Positions 1 through 8,703 of a stretch of 64,000 nt of DNA are shown here, piece by piece; position 1 is the stretch's first letter; each line of letters starts with the position of its first letter. Location: contig CALXIO010000008.1 of NCBI GenBank assembly GCA_944388385.1, forward strand, positions 1-64,000, written 5' to 3'. Made by a program: the position numbers and the translations under genes. The stretch comes from an uncultured Ruminiclostridium sp. (GTDB taxonomy: Bacteria; Bacillota; Clostridia; Oscillospirales; Ruminococcaceae). Below the pieces are notes generated by a model. It had not been told where the DNA came from, did no database searches, and was given only the letters and a program-made list of their open reading frames with translations.

Positions 1-2865
1 CATGGCATCCTCGTAGTTACTTACAAATCCCATTTCAATAAGTACCGACGGGAAATCCTGTTGCTTTGTTGTCCACATATAGCTGTACAGATCTCCGCGG
101 TTTCTGTCTGCATAATCAGAATATACATAATTTGTAAAATAACTTGAAACGCTGTTGGTAAGGGCCTCCGCCAAAGGCTGTGACCAGGAGGTGTAATAAT
201 AGCACTCTGTACCTCTTGCGCTTTCAACTCCTGCCTTATTTGAGTGGATAGCGATATAAAGATCACATCCGTATTCCCTTGCAACATAGGGTCGTTGCTT
301 TGTATCGTAGAAGGTATCCTCTGTGTGAAGCCTTACTACATTTGCACCAAGGGCGGTGAGCTTTTGTTCAAGGAGCTTTGCCACCGCAAGGTTTGCATTG
401 GCTTCCTCAATATGACCGATTGCACCGGGATCGTGATATCCGCCCTCGGTAAGTCCGTGACCGGGGTCAATAACAATAGTCATATTGGCTATATTGTTTG
501 TAAGTATCTCAAAGGTAAGCATGAGCTTTCCCTCGTCATTGTATCTTGCACAGTTGCCGGCATAGACACCGGGATAACGAAGCTTTAATACAAGTCTGAA
601 CTTCATCACTCCGTCAACCTCAACCTGTTGCCATTCCCCTGCACTGAATACAGTACAGTTGTCAAATGATGGTAATGAAGTAACGGAGGTCAGATTATCA
701 AAGGTAATATAAATATACTCTGCAGTAAATGAATCAAGATAGAAATCTCCGTCATAACCGGAATAATAATCATTTCCTATGGGGGTTACTGTAAATGAGG
801 TTTTATCCTCCAGGGCAAGCTTTATATAGGAATCTCCGCCGGTGTTTCCTATTTCCTCAACCACAAGGGCATTTGAGCCAAGTCCCACACCGTCTATAAT
901 TTCCGCATCCTCAATAAGAAATCTCTTTCCTGAGGTGGTAATGTAATATTCATCATTACCGTAATAATAGTAGTCAAGAGTTCCCATGGGAAGCTGTCCC
1001 ACATTGGGAGGATTTACAGAGTCATCATTTTTGCCGTCATAGATATAAACATAGTTTTTATTGAGTCTTACAAAGGAAACCGGTGTATCCTCTGTAACTG
1101 AGGGAGAAAGTCTGCCCACCACTTCACCGCTTCCGGCTGAGCTCTGGTCGGTAATTTCATCCTCGATGACAACATCAGTCTGTGCAGGCGGTTCCTTTGC
1201 ATTAACTATAACAGAAGCACCGGTATAGCTACGATAGTAGCCCATATAAGATGCGTCAATCTGAATATAGCCGAGATTTTGTTCCTGATCTACAATTCCC
1301 TCCGGCAATACATATTTACCTGTAAAGGAAGCGTATGAGGAGTTAAGATCTCCGTCATCGGAGTGGGAATTTTCATAAAGGGGTACTGTTACACCGTTTA
1401 TTGTGGCGGTAACGGTAGAACCCTTATAGGCTACTGCAAGAAGTGAAACGGTAAATCCGCCGTCTGCTCTTATAACCTTACCCTCAAAAATATTTGTACC
1501 TACGGATTTAAGTACGTTGATAGTTCTTTCAATGGAGTAGGTTACAGTCTTGTCCTTGTGCTTAATCTCAAAGTAGTTCATACCTACTTCAAGGTTTTTC
1601 TCAAAGTAGAAGTTTCCTGCTTCATTAAGGGATAATTTCTCACCGTCAAAGTACACATCAAAGTTTTCATCAAATGTACCCATAAAGGCAACTGAATTTT
1701 CTGTGGTAGAATAGTTTGTGTAATAGGGTGAGGTCATTTCAAGATCCTCAAAGAGAGAATCGGGATTTATCTGATCATTGAAATATTTAATAAGTGTATC
1801 GGTAGTACCCATTGGGTTGTCCTGTAGGGTGGTAAAGGAATTCATTATACTGCCGTTATAGGATGAAAGCTCCTCTGTAACTACCATTTGTCTTAAAAGC
1901 TGGTCCTCAGCGCCCCAGCCCTCAGCATCAGTTCCCAAAAGCTCATTGTGATGAAGTATATACATATTTATACCGGCATTGGTTACCACATCATCCCACC
2001 AGGTACAAACCTTATCAAATGCGGCATTAGCATCTGTAAGTGAGCCCTCTGCATTAACGGTAATAAAATCGCAAAGGCCTTCCACTACTATCTTCTTGGT
2101 ATCCGCATAGCCGTTCACATATTCCTCGTAAGATGAACTTGTTTCAGAGCCGCCCTCGGTATCGGAATTTGCCCATACATCCACCATAAGGCCTACTGCC
2201 ACTGTGTTATCGGTTAGCTTAACCGTTTCGCAAAGCACCTTAAGTCTGCTGTATACAGAATCATACAGCCAGTTTGTATAGCCTACACCTGAGCCGCTTT
2301 CCATATAGTCAAGATAAGTATTATTGTTCATATCTGTGCAAAAACCTGTAAGAATAATTCCTGTACAGGGATATATAAGCACAAACCTGTGAAGCTCGCT
2401 TACAAGGTAGTTAAGGCTGTCATTATCCTCCGGGCAATTTTCAAGAGCCTTTCCGATGTCATAGTATACAAACCTGTTTACACCCACCTTATCAGCGGCA
2501 CTAAGCACAGATGATAGCTTGTCCGAGGCGTCGTTCATATCTGTATTAAAATATGCACTTTCGCCGTAGGGGTTTATAAAAATACCGTTCATCTGAAGAG
2601 ATGCAAGATAGGATACCGCATTGGTAACACTTCCGTCGGTATCGTCCCCCTCCAGCTCAGATATATTAAGCACAGAGCCATGCATAGACTCCGGCAGATT
2701 GATTTTATCCTGTACCTCCGGCTTTTCAACCGTTTCATTTACAGCAGTAGCTTCGCTGTTTTCGTTATCTTCGGCTGAAATACCGGGTAATATCATATTT
2801 ACAGACACAACGCAAGCAAGCACGCCGGATAAAATTCGCACAAGCCTGCTTTTTGATATATTCAT
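1..2865 (-). CDS. Secreted multidomain protein with C-terminal N-acetylmuramoyl-L-alanine amidase (Amidase_3), partial
   Basis: The reading frame is open from ATG 2865 to the left edge (955 codons, no stop), so the C-terminus is missing. A Sec signal peptide is visible (basic start, hydrophobic core, GISA cleavage site around residue 31). Residues about 60-350 look like a barrel-type glycoside-hydrolase-like domain similar in style to the next gene. The middle is beta-rich. From about residue 796 there is a zinc amidase: IDPGHG, a Glu in HIEEANANLA, IAIHSNKAG and IEMGFVSN give the zinc ligands and the catalytic Glu. Amidase_3 enzymes cut the bond between MurNAc and the stem peptide, so the protein probably remodels peptidoglycan outside the cell. 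The start has an AAGGAAAAG ribosome site. It lies 17 bp after the GHL10 lipoprotein gene, so the two are probably cotranscribed. The amidase call is firm; the barrel call is tentative. Confidence 0.85.
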   Translation of the reverse strand, partial: MNISKSRLVRILSGVLACVVSVNMILPGISAEDNENSEATAVNETVEKPEVQDKINLPESMHGSVLNISELEGDDTDGSVTNAVSYLASLQMNGIFINPYGESAYFNTDMNDASDKLSSVLSAADKVGVNRFVYYDIGKALENCPEDNDSLNYLVSELHRFVLIYPCTGIILTGFCTDMNNNTYLDYMESGSGVGYTNWLYDSVYSRLKVLCETVKLTDNTVAVGLMVDVWANSDTEGGSETSSSYEEYVNGYADTKKIVVEGLCDFITVNAEGSLTDANAAFDKVCTWWDDVVTNAGINMYILHHNELLGTDAEGWGAEDQLLRQMVVTEELSSYNGSIMNSFTTLQDNPMGTTDTLIKYFNDQINPDSLFEDLEMTSPYYTNYSTTENSVAFMGTFDENFDVYFDGEKLSLNEAGNFYFEKNLEVGMNYFEIKHKDKTVTYSIERTINVLKSVGTNIFEGKVIRADGGFTVSLLAVAYKGSTVTATINGVTVPLYENSHSDDGDLNSSYASFTGKYVLPEGIVDQEQNLGYIQIDASYMGYYRSYTGASVIVNAKEPPAQTDVVIEDEITDQSSAGSGEVVGRLSPSVTEDTPVSFVRLNKNYVYIYDGKNDDSVNPPNVGQLPMGTLDYYYYGNDEYYITTSGKRFLIEDAEIIDGVGLGSNALVVEEIGNTGGDSYIKLALEDKTSFTVTPIGNDYYSGYDGDFYLDSFTAEYIYITFDNLTSVTSLPSFDNCTVFSAGEWQQVEVDGVMKFRLVLKLRYPGVYAGNCARYNDEGKLMLTFEILTNNIANMTIVIDPGHGLTEGGYHDPGAIGHIEEANANLAVAKLLEQKLTALGANVVRLHTEDTFYDTKQRPYVAREYGCDLYIAIHSNKAGVESARGTECYYYTSWSQPLAEALTNSVSSYFTNYVYSDYADRNRGDLYSYMWTTKQQDFPSVLIEMGFVSNYEDAM

Positions 2866-2882
2866 TTTCTTTTCCTTCCGAA

Positions 2883-4427
2883 TCAATTATTAAGTAGGTT
2901 CTTTACTGCTGTTATTTCGGCATTAACAGCAGAGCTGACATTACTTTCCGGGCTGAAAATAAACTGATAGCTATAGAGTATAATTCCCCCGTAGCAATCG
3001 GTTGTTTCAGCACTTTCTATCTGTCTTCTGATTATAAGAGAATCGTTTATCCATTCATATCTTCCGCTTCCTGCCCAGGTATCCTCTGTGCCGATCTTAT
3101 ATACGGCAAGACCGGGTATTAACTCTTTACCTGTGCCGTAAAGCATAGTATCCCACTGATCAAGTACAGTATCATAGGGCTGTCCTGAGTTATTGAAGCC
3201 ATAGTAAATCTGAGGCGCCATATAATCACAATAGCCCTCTTCGCTGCACCATTTTCTTACATCTGCATATAGCTGGGTTTCGTTATTATCTATGTTACCC
3301 TGTGTGCTTATGCCGAATAAAGCAGTTTTATTACTTGATTTTACAGCATCGTACATAGCCGTAACCATTTGCGAACAGTTATCCAGTCTGAACTGTGAAA
3401 GACTGCTGTAGCCGGAATTTGCAAAAGCGTTGCTGTCAAACCAGCTTTCTGTTGTGGGATAGAAATAGTCGTCGATATGTACGCCGTCAACATCATAATT
3501 TGATACTATCTCAGCTACACCGTTGGCAATAAGCTGTCTTACATCCTCATAGGCAGGATTAAGCCAGTAATAGTTATTTACCTTTCGTATCTTCTGAGAT
3601 CCCTCATTGTACCACTGCTTTATTAAGTATGAGTCATCTATACTGCTCATATCTGTTGCATAACAGCATCTTAAGGGGTTTATCCAAGCCTGGAATGATA
3701 ATCCTCTCTTGTGAGCCTCCTCTATCATTATGGGCAAAGGATCATAGCCCGGGTCTGTTCCTATGTAGCCTGTACAATACTTTGACCAGGGGTATAGGGA
3801 GGATTCATATATAGCATCACCGAAGGGGCGGACATGGACATAAACTGTATTAAGTCCAAGGGAAAGGGCGTTGTCATAGTATTCGCCTATGCCCCTTCTG
3901 AACTCCTCGGATGATTTTTCCGTAAGCACATTGTATAGCTCAAAGTAGGTTATCCATACACCCTTTACCTCTGAATGATTTAAAGCTGAGTATGCTGACG
4001 CACCTGCTGTTACAGGAGGTAACTCGGCAGGCTTTGTTGTGGTGGTTGTTGTTTGCGGCATTGGTACCTGACCTATTGTTTCGGTAGTGGTATTCGGTGC
4101 AGGCCTTGTCTGGGTGGGATTTTCTGTAGCTGTGCTCTGGGCAGGCTTTTCCCCTGTTGTTTCAGAGGGGTTTGTCTGTGAGGGAGTGGTTACAGCCGGT
4201 GTCTCAGGCTTTTTTGTGGTGGTGTAATCCGGTATTTCCATGGGAGGCTTTACCGTATTTGTGGTTACATCTGTACCCTTGATATTTTCGCCGTTGACAT
4301 AAATATCATTTCTGCTGTTGGCGGTAGCATCAACCATAAGTACCTTACCGCATCCGGTATTAAGAATGATTCCTACTAAGCTGAGTGTAAGAGCACAAAG
4401 ACAGGTCATTCTTCTGAAATTGCACAT
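2883..4427 (-). CDS. Family 10 glycosyl-hydrolase-like (GHL10/DUF187) surface protein
   Basis: This is a 514-residue exported protein. The N-terminus is hydrophobic and ends in NTGCGK, an atypical lipobox, so it may be a lipoprotein. A Thr/Pro-rich linker (about residues 50-140) leads into a GHL10 barrel with KGVWITYFEL, GLNTVYVHVRPFGDA, SFQAWINPLR, and VDGVHIDDYFYP, where acidic residues line the usual active site. Members of COG1649 are predicted to act on cell-wall or extracellular glycans; the real substrate is unknown. I chose ATG 4427 because GGAAGTG lies 7 bp upstream, whereas an earlier ATG at 4442 has no usable ribosome site. It is first in a two-gene unit with the amidase gene, which supports a cell-envelope role. 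Confidence 0.85.
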   Translation of the reverse strand: MCNFRRMTCLCALTLSLVGIILNTGCGKVLMVDATANSRNDIYVNGENIKGTDVTTNTVKPPMEIPDYTTTKKPETPAVTTPSQTNPSETTGEKPAQSTATENPTQTRPAPNTTTETIGQVPMPQTTTTTTKPAELPPVTAGASAYSALNHSEVKGVWITYFELYNVLTEKSSEEFRRGIGEYYDNALSLGLNTVYVHVRPFGDAIYESSLYPWSKYCTGYIGTDPGYDPLPIMIEEAHKRGLSFQAWINPLRCCYATDMSSIDDSYLIKQWYNEGSQKIRKVNNYYWLNPAYEDVRQLIANGVAEIVSNYDVDGVHIDDYFYPTTESWFDSNAFANSGYSSLSQFRLDNCSQMVTAMYDAVKSSNKTALFGISTQGNIDNNETQLYADVRKWCSEEGYCDYMAPQIYYGFNNSGQPYDTVLDQWDTMLYGTGKELIPGLAVYKIGTEDTWAGSGRYEWINDSLIIRRQIESAETTDCYGGIILYSYQFIFSPESNVSSAVNAEITAVKNLLNN

Positions 4428-4569
4428 AGGTATCACTTCCATCCTGTTTTATATTTCTATCAATAAGTTTATATTCTCTTTTAAGGACAATTATCCTATT
4501 CATGCAGTCAGCGGAAAAAGTCTTTTTTTCTCACTTAAAATTAAATTTATTACCTTTGCACATTTATCA

Positions 4570-4576
4570 TGTCGAA
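4570..4576 (+). promoter_or_regulatory. Possible Spo0A box (TGTCGAA)
   Basis: An exact TGTCGAA heptamer lies 26 bp before the acn -35 element. This matches the 0A-box core, and the window also encodes Spo0A. A 7-mer is expected by chance about once per 8 kb on both strands, so this is only a hint. Confidence 0.25.
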
Positions 4577-4602
4577 AATATGTATAATTCCACGAACTAT
4601 TC

Positions 4603-4631
4603 TTGACATTTTAGCGTTTATATAGTATAAT
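4603..4631 (+). promoter_or_regulatory. Sigma-A promoter of acn-icd-rex
   Basis: TTGACA at 4603-4608 and TATAAT at 4626-4631 are separated by exactly 17 bp, a perfect housekeeping promoter. It lies 33 bp before the acn start codon, which has an AGGAGGACAA ribosome site. No Rex-type TTGTTAA palindrome is visible near it. Confidence 0.85.
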
Positions 4632-4664
4632 AATAACCGAAATTTTGTTTAGGAGGACAACTAA

Positions 4665-6614
4665 ATGGAACAAACCAAAACAGGCGGTCTTACTCTTACA
4701 GAGAAGATCATTAAGGCACACATTGTTGACGGAGAAATGATCAAGGGCACTGAGATCGGTCTTCGCATTGACCAGACTCTTACCCAGGATGCTACAGGTA
4801 CTATGGCTTATCTTCAGTTTGAGGCTATGGGCGTAGACAGAGTTAAGACTGAGCGTTCACTTGCATATATTGACCATAACACTCTTCAGTCAGGCTTTGA
4901 AAATGCAGACGACCACCGTTATATCGGAAGCGTTGCTAAGAAGCACGGTATTTATTTTTCCCGTCCCGGTAACGGTATCTGTCATCAGGTACACCTTGAA
5001 AGATTCGGCAAGCCCGGTAAAACACTTATCGGCTCCGACAGCCATACCCCCACAGGCGGCGGTATAGGTATGCTTGCTATGGGTGCAGGCGGACTTGACG
5101 TTGCTGTTGCTATGGGCGGCGGTGCTTATTACATAACAATGCCTAAGGTAGTAAGAGTAAATCTTACAGGAAAGCTCAATGACTGGGTATCAGCAAAGGA
5201 TGTAATTTTAAAGGTTCTTCAGATTTTATCTGTTAAGGGCGGTGTAGGTAAGGTTATCGAATACTGCGGCGAGGGCGTAAAGAGCCTCAGTGTTCCTGAG
5301 CGTGCAACCATTACAAACATGGGTGCTGAGCTTGGTGCCACCACATCAATATTCCCCTCTGATGAAACCACCCTTGCATTCCTAAAGGCACAGGGTCGTG
5401 AGGAGGACTATGTAGAGCTTTCTGCTGATGCGGATGCAGTTTATGATGAAGAGGTAAATATAAACCTTTCTGAGCTTGTTCCTTTAGCGGCTTGTCCTCA
5501 CAGCCCCGATAATGTAAAGACTGTTGAAGAAATCGGTGCTATAAAGATTGACCAGGTATGTATCGGCTCCTGCACAAACTCCTCATTACAGGATATGCTT
5601 AAGGTAGCTCATATATTAAAGGGCAAGACAGTTCACCCTGATGTTAGCCTTTCTATTGCTCCCGGCTCAAAGCAGGTATTCAATATGTTAGCTGATTGCG
5701 GTGCTCTTTCCACCCTTATTGCGGCAGGTGCAAGAATTCTTGAAAGTGCCTGCGGTCCTTGTATCGGTATGGGTCAGTCACCTAACTCTAAGGGTATTTC
5801 ACTTCGTACCTTCAACAGAAACTTTGAAGGCAGAAGCGGTACTAAGGACGGACAGGTTTACCTTGTTTCTCCCGAAACTGCTGCTATCTCTGCTTTAACA
5901 GGCGTATTTACAGATCCCAGATTGGCAGGTGCTATGCCTCCCTACATTATGCCTGAAAAGTTCCTTATAAACGACAACATGGTAGTTCCCCCTGCAAGCG
6001 TTGAGGAAGCTCCCGATGTTGAGGTATTAAGAGGTCCCAATATCAAGCCCTTCCCTGTAAATGTACCTCTTGCAGATACCATTGAAGCGGCTGTATCACT
6101 TAAGGTAGGCGACAATATCACCACCGACCATATTATGCCTGCCGGTGCTAAGATATTACCTCTTCGTTCAAATATTCCTGCCATTTCACAATATTGCTTT
6201 ACAGTATGTGATGATACCTTCCCCACAAGAGCAAAGGAAATGGGAAAGAGCATAATCATCGGCGGTACAAACTACGGCCAGGGCTCATCAAGAGAGCACG
6301 CAGCACTTGCTCCTCTTTATCTCGGTGTTAAGGCTATTATCTGTAAGTCATTTGCCCGTATCCACAGACAGAATCTTATAAACAACGGTATACTTCCTCT
6401 GTGCTTTGTAAATGAAGCAGATTATGATACTATTGACCGTGATGATGTTATCTGCCTGTCTGATATCCGTAAGGTTATTGAGAACGGCGATAAGATCATG
6501 GTCGAAAACAAGACAAAGGGTACTTCCTTTGAGGTTACCTGCGAGCTTTCCGAAAGAGGTAAGGGTATGATCCTTGCCGGCGGTCTGCTCAACTACACAA
6601 AGCAGAACGGTTAA
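4665..6614 (+). CDS. acn: Aconitate hydratase
   Basis: A 649-residue aconitase that interconverts citrate and isocitrate through cis-aconitate in the cytoplasm. The [4Fe-4S] ligands are visible as C303 (in GSCTNSS) and C363/C366 (ACGPCIG). The C-terminal swivel domain carries GDNITTDHIMPAG and the substrate-binding motif GQGSSREHAA. The length fits the shorter aconitase type common in Clostridia (about 640 residues) and is below that of the roughly 900-residue AcnA of other bacteria. A perfect promoter and an AGGAGG site precede it. It is followed after 50 bp by icd and then rex, so this operon makes 2-oxoglutarate, the glutamate precursor, from citrate. No citrate synthase gene is present in the window. 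Confidence 0.95.
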   Translation: MEQTKTGGLTLTEKIIKAHIVDGEMIKGTEIGLRIDQTLTQDATGTMAYLQFEAMGVDRVKTERSLAYIDHNTLQSGFENADDHRYIGSVAKKHGIYFSRPGNGICHQVHLERFGKPGKTLIGSDSHTPTGGGIGMLAMGAGGLDVAVAMGGGAYYITMPKVVRVNLTGKLNDWVSAKDVILKVLQILSVKGGVGKVIEYCGEGVKSLSVPERATITNMGAELGATTSIFPSDETTLAFLKAQGREEDYVELSADADAVYDEEVNINLSELVPLAACPHSPDNVKTVEEIGAIKIDQVCIGSCTNSSLQDMLKVAHILKGKTVHPDVSLSIAPGSKQVFNMLADCGALSTLIAAGARILESACGPCIGMGQSPNSKGISLRTFNRNFEGRSGTKDGQVYLVSPETAAISALTGVFTDPRLAGAMPPYIMPEKFLINDNMVVPPASVEEAPDVEVLRGPNIKPFPVNVPLADTIEAAVSLKVGDNITTDHIMPAGAKILPLRSNIPAISQYCFTVCDDTFPTRAKEMGKSIIIGGTNYGQGSSREHAALAPLYLGVKAIICKSFARIHRQNLINNGILPLCFVNEADYDTIDRDDVICLSDIRKVIENGDKIMVENKTKGTSFEVTCELSERGKGMILAGGLLNYTKQNG

Positions 6615-6664
6615 GCTAAAGGGTGCAGAAATAAAAGCCTGTTAAAGGAAAGGAAAATATTATT

Positions 6665-7876
6665 ATGGCAAAAATTCAGATGAACACTCCCCTCGTTGAG
6701 ATGGACGGAGATGAAATGACCAGAGTTATCTGGCAGATGATTAAGGATAAGCTCCTTACTCCCTATATTGAACTTAATACAGAATACTATGATCTTGGCC
6801 TTGTTCACAGAAATGAAACCAATGATCAGGTTACTGTTGATTCTGCCAATGCTACCAAGAAGTACGGTGTAGCTGTTAAGTGCGCTACTATCACACCTAA
6901 CGCACAGAGAATGACAGAATATGATTTAAAAGAAATGTGGAAATCCCCCAACGGTACCATAAGAGCAATTCTTGACGGTACTGTATTCAGAGCTCCCATT
7001 ATTGTAAAGGGTATCACTCCCCTTCTTCCCGGCTGGAAAAAGCCTATCACTATTGCCCGTCACGCTTACGGCGATGTTTATAAGAACACCGAAATGAAGG
7101 TTAAGGACGGCTGCAAGGCTGAGCTTGTTGTAACAGACAAGGACGGCAACGAAACACGCCAGCTTATCCACGAATTCAAGGGTTCTGACGGTGTTATCCA
7201 GGGTCAGCACAACATTGACGCAAGTATCGCAAGCTTTGCAAGAGCCTGCTTTAACTTTGCTCTTGATACAAAGCAGGATATCTGGTTTGCTACCAAGGAT
7301 ACAATTTCCAAGAAGTATGACCACACCTTCAAGGATATTTTCGCTGAGATTTACGAAAATGAATACAAGGCTAAGTTTGAGGCGGCAGGCATTGAATACT
7401 TCTATACTCTTATAGATGATGCTGTTGCAAGAGTAGTACGTTCTGAGGGCGGTTATATCTGGGCTTGCAAGAACTACGACGGTGACGTTATGTCTGATAT
7501 GGTTGCTACTGCATTCGGTTCTCTCGGTATGATGACTTCTGTACTTGTATCACCTGACGGTGTATATGAATATGAGGCAGCTCACGGCACAGTAACACGC
7601 CACTACTACAAGCACTTAAAGGGTGAAGAAACCTCCACAAACTCTGTTGCTACTATCTTTGCATGGAGTGGTGCTCTTAAAAAGCGCGGTGAGCTTGATA
7701 ACAATGCTGAGCTTGTTGTTTTTGCAGATAAGCTGGAAAAGGCTACTATCAAGACCATTGAAGACGGTGTTATGACCGGTGACTTATATATTATTTCACA
7801 GCTTGAAAACAAGAAGAAGGTAAACACCGAACAGTTCCTTGACGAGATTAACTTAAGACTTAAGGAAATGCTTTAA
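6665..7876 (+). CDS. icd: NADP-dependent isocitrate dehydrogenase (eukaryote-like type)
   Basis: A 403-residue enzyme that converts isocitrate to 2-oxoglutarate and CO2 while reducing NADP. The sequence begins with [15 protein letters not shown] and contains [18 protein letters not shown] and [13 protein letters not shown], which are hallmarks of the homodimeric subfamily that includes eukaryotic IDH1/IDH2 and not the E. coli Icd type. The metal-binding Asp residues fall in the [13 protein letters not shown] region and the cofactor loop in [11 protein letters not shown]. It lies between acn and rex in one operon, with GGAAAGGA upstream of the ATG. It probably supplies NADPH and 2-oxoglutarate for amino-acid synthesis in an incomplete oxidative TCA branch. 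Confidence 0.95.
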   Translation: MAKIQMNTPLVEMDGDEMTRVIWQMIKDKLLTPYIELNTEYYDLGLVHRNETNDQVTVDSANATKKYGVAVKCATITPNAQRMTEYDLKEMWKSPNGTIRAILDGTVFRAPIIVKGITPLLPGWKKPITIARHAYGDVYKNTEMKVKDGCKAELVVTDKDGNETRQLIHEFKGSDGVIQGQHNIDASIASFARACFNFALDTKQDIWFATKDTISKKYDHTFKDIFAEIYENEYKAKFEAAGIEYFYTLIDDAVARVVRSEGGYIWACKNYDGDVMSDMVATAFGSLGMMTSVLVSPDGVYEYEAAHGTVTRHYYKHLKGEETSTNSVATIFAWSGALKKRGELDNNAELVVFADKLEKATIKTIEDGVMTGDLYIISQLENKKKVNTEQFLDEINLRLKEML

Positions 7877-7904
7877 TTATCATCCGGCAAAGGGGGTATT
7901 TGTC

Positions 7905-8543
7905 TTGTCTAAAAGCGGAAGTATTTCTAATTCTGTAATACGTCGTTTACCAAGATATTATCGTTTTTTGGGCGAGCTTGCCGAAAAGGGTATCTCTAAA
8001 ATATCTTCCCGTGAATTATCCGAAAGAATGAAGCTTACAGCCTCCCAGATAAGGCAGGACTTAAACTGCTTCGGCGGTTTCGGGCAGCAGGGCTATGGCT
8101 ATAATGTTATTGAGCTTCGGGATGAAATCGGTAAAATTCTGGGTGTTGACAAACACAGAAAGGCCATACTTTTAGGCGCCGGTAACCTTGGTACAGCCCT
8201 TGCCATGCACATCAACTTTGAACACAGCGGTTGTCAGCTTATAGGTGTGTTTGATTCAAATAAGAAGATTATAGGAAATCCTTTGGGCAAATATACCATA
8301 CTGGATATAGATTCCCTGGAAGCCTTCTGTAAGGAGAATAAGCCGGAAATTGCGGTGCTTTGTATACCGAAATCCGCCACGGAAGAAATTGTGGAAAGGC
8401 TTATAAACCTTGATATCCGTTGCTTCTGGAATTTCTCCCACTATGATATAAACCTTAATTTCAGCGATATTGTGGTGGAGAATGTTCATCTCGGTGACAG
8501 TCTTCTGACCTTGTCCTATGGTGTAAATAACAGAAACGACTGA
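7905..8543 (+). CDS. rex: Redox-sensing transcriptional repressor Rex
   Basis: A 212-residue Rex protein. The N-terminal winged helix (about residues 1-80) includes the conserved RLPRYYRFL and SSRELSERMKLTASQIRQDL recognition region. A Rossmann fold begins at GAGNLG (about residues 91-96) and binds NADH/NAD+. Rex represses fermentation and electron-transfer genes when NADH is low and lets go of DNA when NADH rises. The start is a TTG at 7905, chosen because AAAGGGGG lies 8 bp upstream. It is the last gene of acn-icd-rex and is followed by a strong terminator. Placing the redox sensor behind NADPH-forming TCA genes ties its expression to central carbon flow. No clear Rex operator was found nearby, so autoregulation is not shown. 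Confidence 0.95.
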   Translation: MSKSGSISNSVIRRLPRYYRFLGELAEKGISKISSRELSERMKLTASQIRQDLNCFGGFGQQGYGYNVIELRDEIGKILGVDKHRKAILLGAGNLGTALAMHINFEHSGCQLIGVFDSNKKIIGNPLGKYTILDIDSLEAFCKENKPEIAVLCIPKSATEEIVERLINLDIRCFWNFSHYDINLNFSDIVVENVHLGDSLLTLSYGVNNRND

Positions 8544-8582
8544 TACTTCTCAAGAATTTCGAGATCAAAAACTGTTTTAAAT

Positions 8583-8625
8583 ATGCGGTTGACGGAAATT
8601 TTAGCTGTCAACCGCATTTTATTTT
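8583..8625 (+). terminator. Rho-independent terminator after rex
   Basis: An 11-bp perfect stem (ATGCGGTTGAC at 8583-8593 pairing with 8607-8617) closes a 13-nt loop and is followed by TTTATTTTTT. It ends the acn-icd-rex transcript. Confidence 0.85.
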
Positions 8626-8644
8626 TTATATTTATCGAAAACAC

Positions 8645-8673
8645 TTGTATTTTGACAAAAAAAATGGTATAAT
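8645..8673 (+). promoter_or_regulatory. Promoter of uvrC operon
   Basis: TATAAT at 8668-8673 is preceded at 17 bp by TTGTAT (8645-8650, 4 of 6 matches). A perfect TTGACA at 8652 is only 10 bp from the -10 and cannot pair with it. Confidence 0.55.
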
Positions 8674-8703
8674 TATTTAGACTATGGATATGGAGTGATG
8701 CTT

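Noticed and set aside
2621-2893. 90-codon plus-strand frame over the start of the amidase gene
   Set aside because: It is a shadow of the minus-strand coding region with no start signals.
4443-4664. Rex operator near the acn promoter
   Set aside because: No TTGTTAA or TTAACAA half-site palindrome is present.
8652-8673. TTGACA next to TATAAT before uvrC
   Set aside because: The spacing is 10 bp, too short for one promoter; TTGTAT at 8645 has correct 17-bp spacing.
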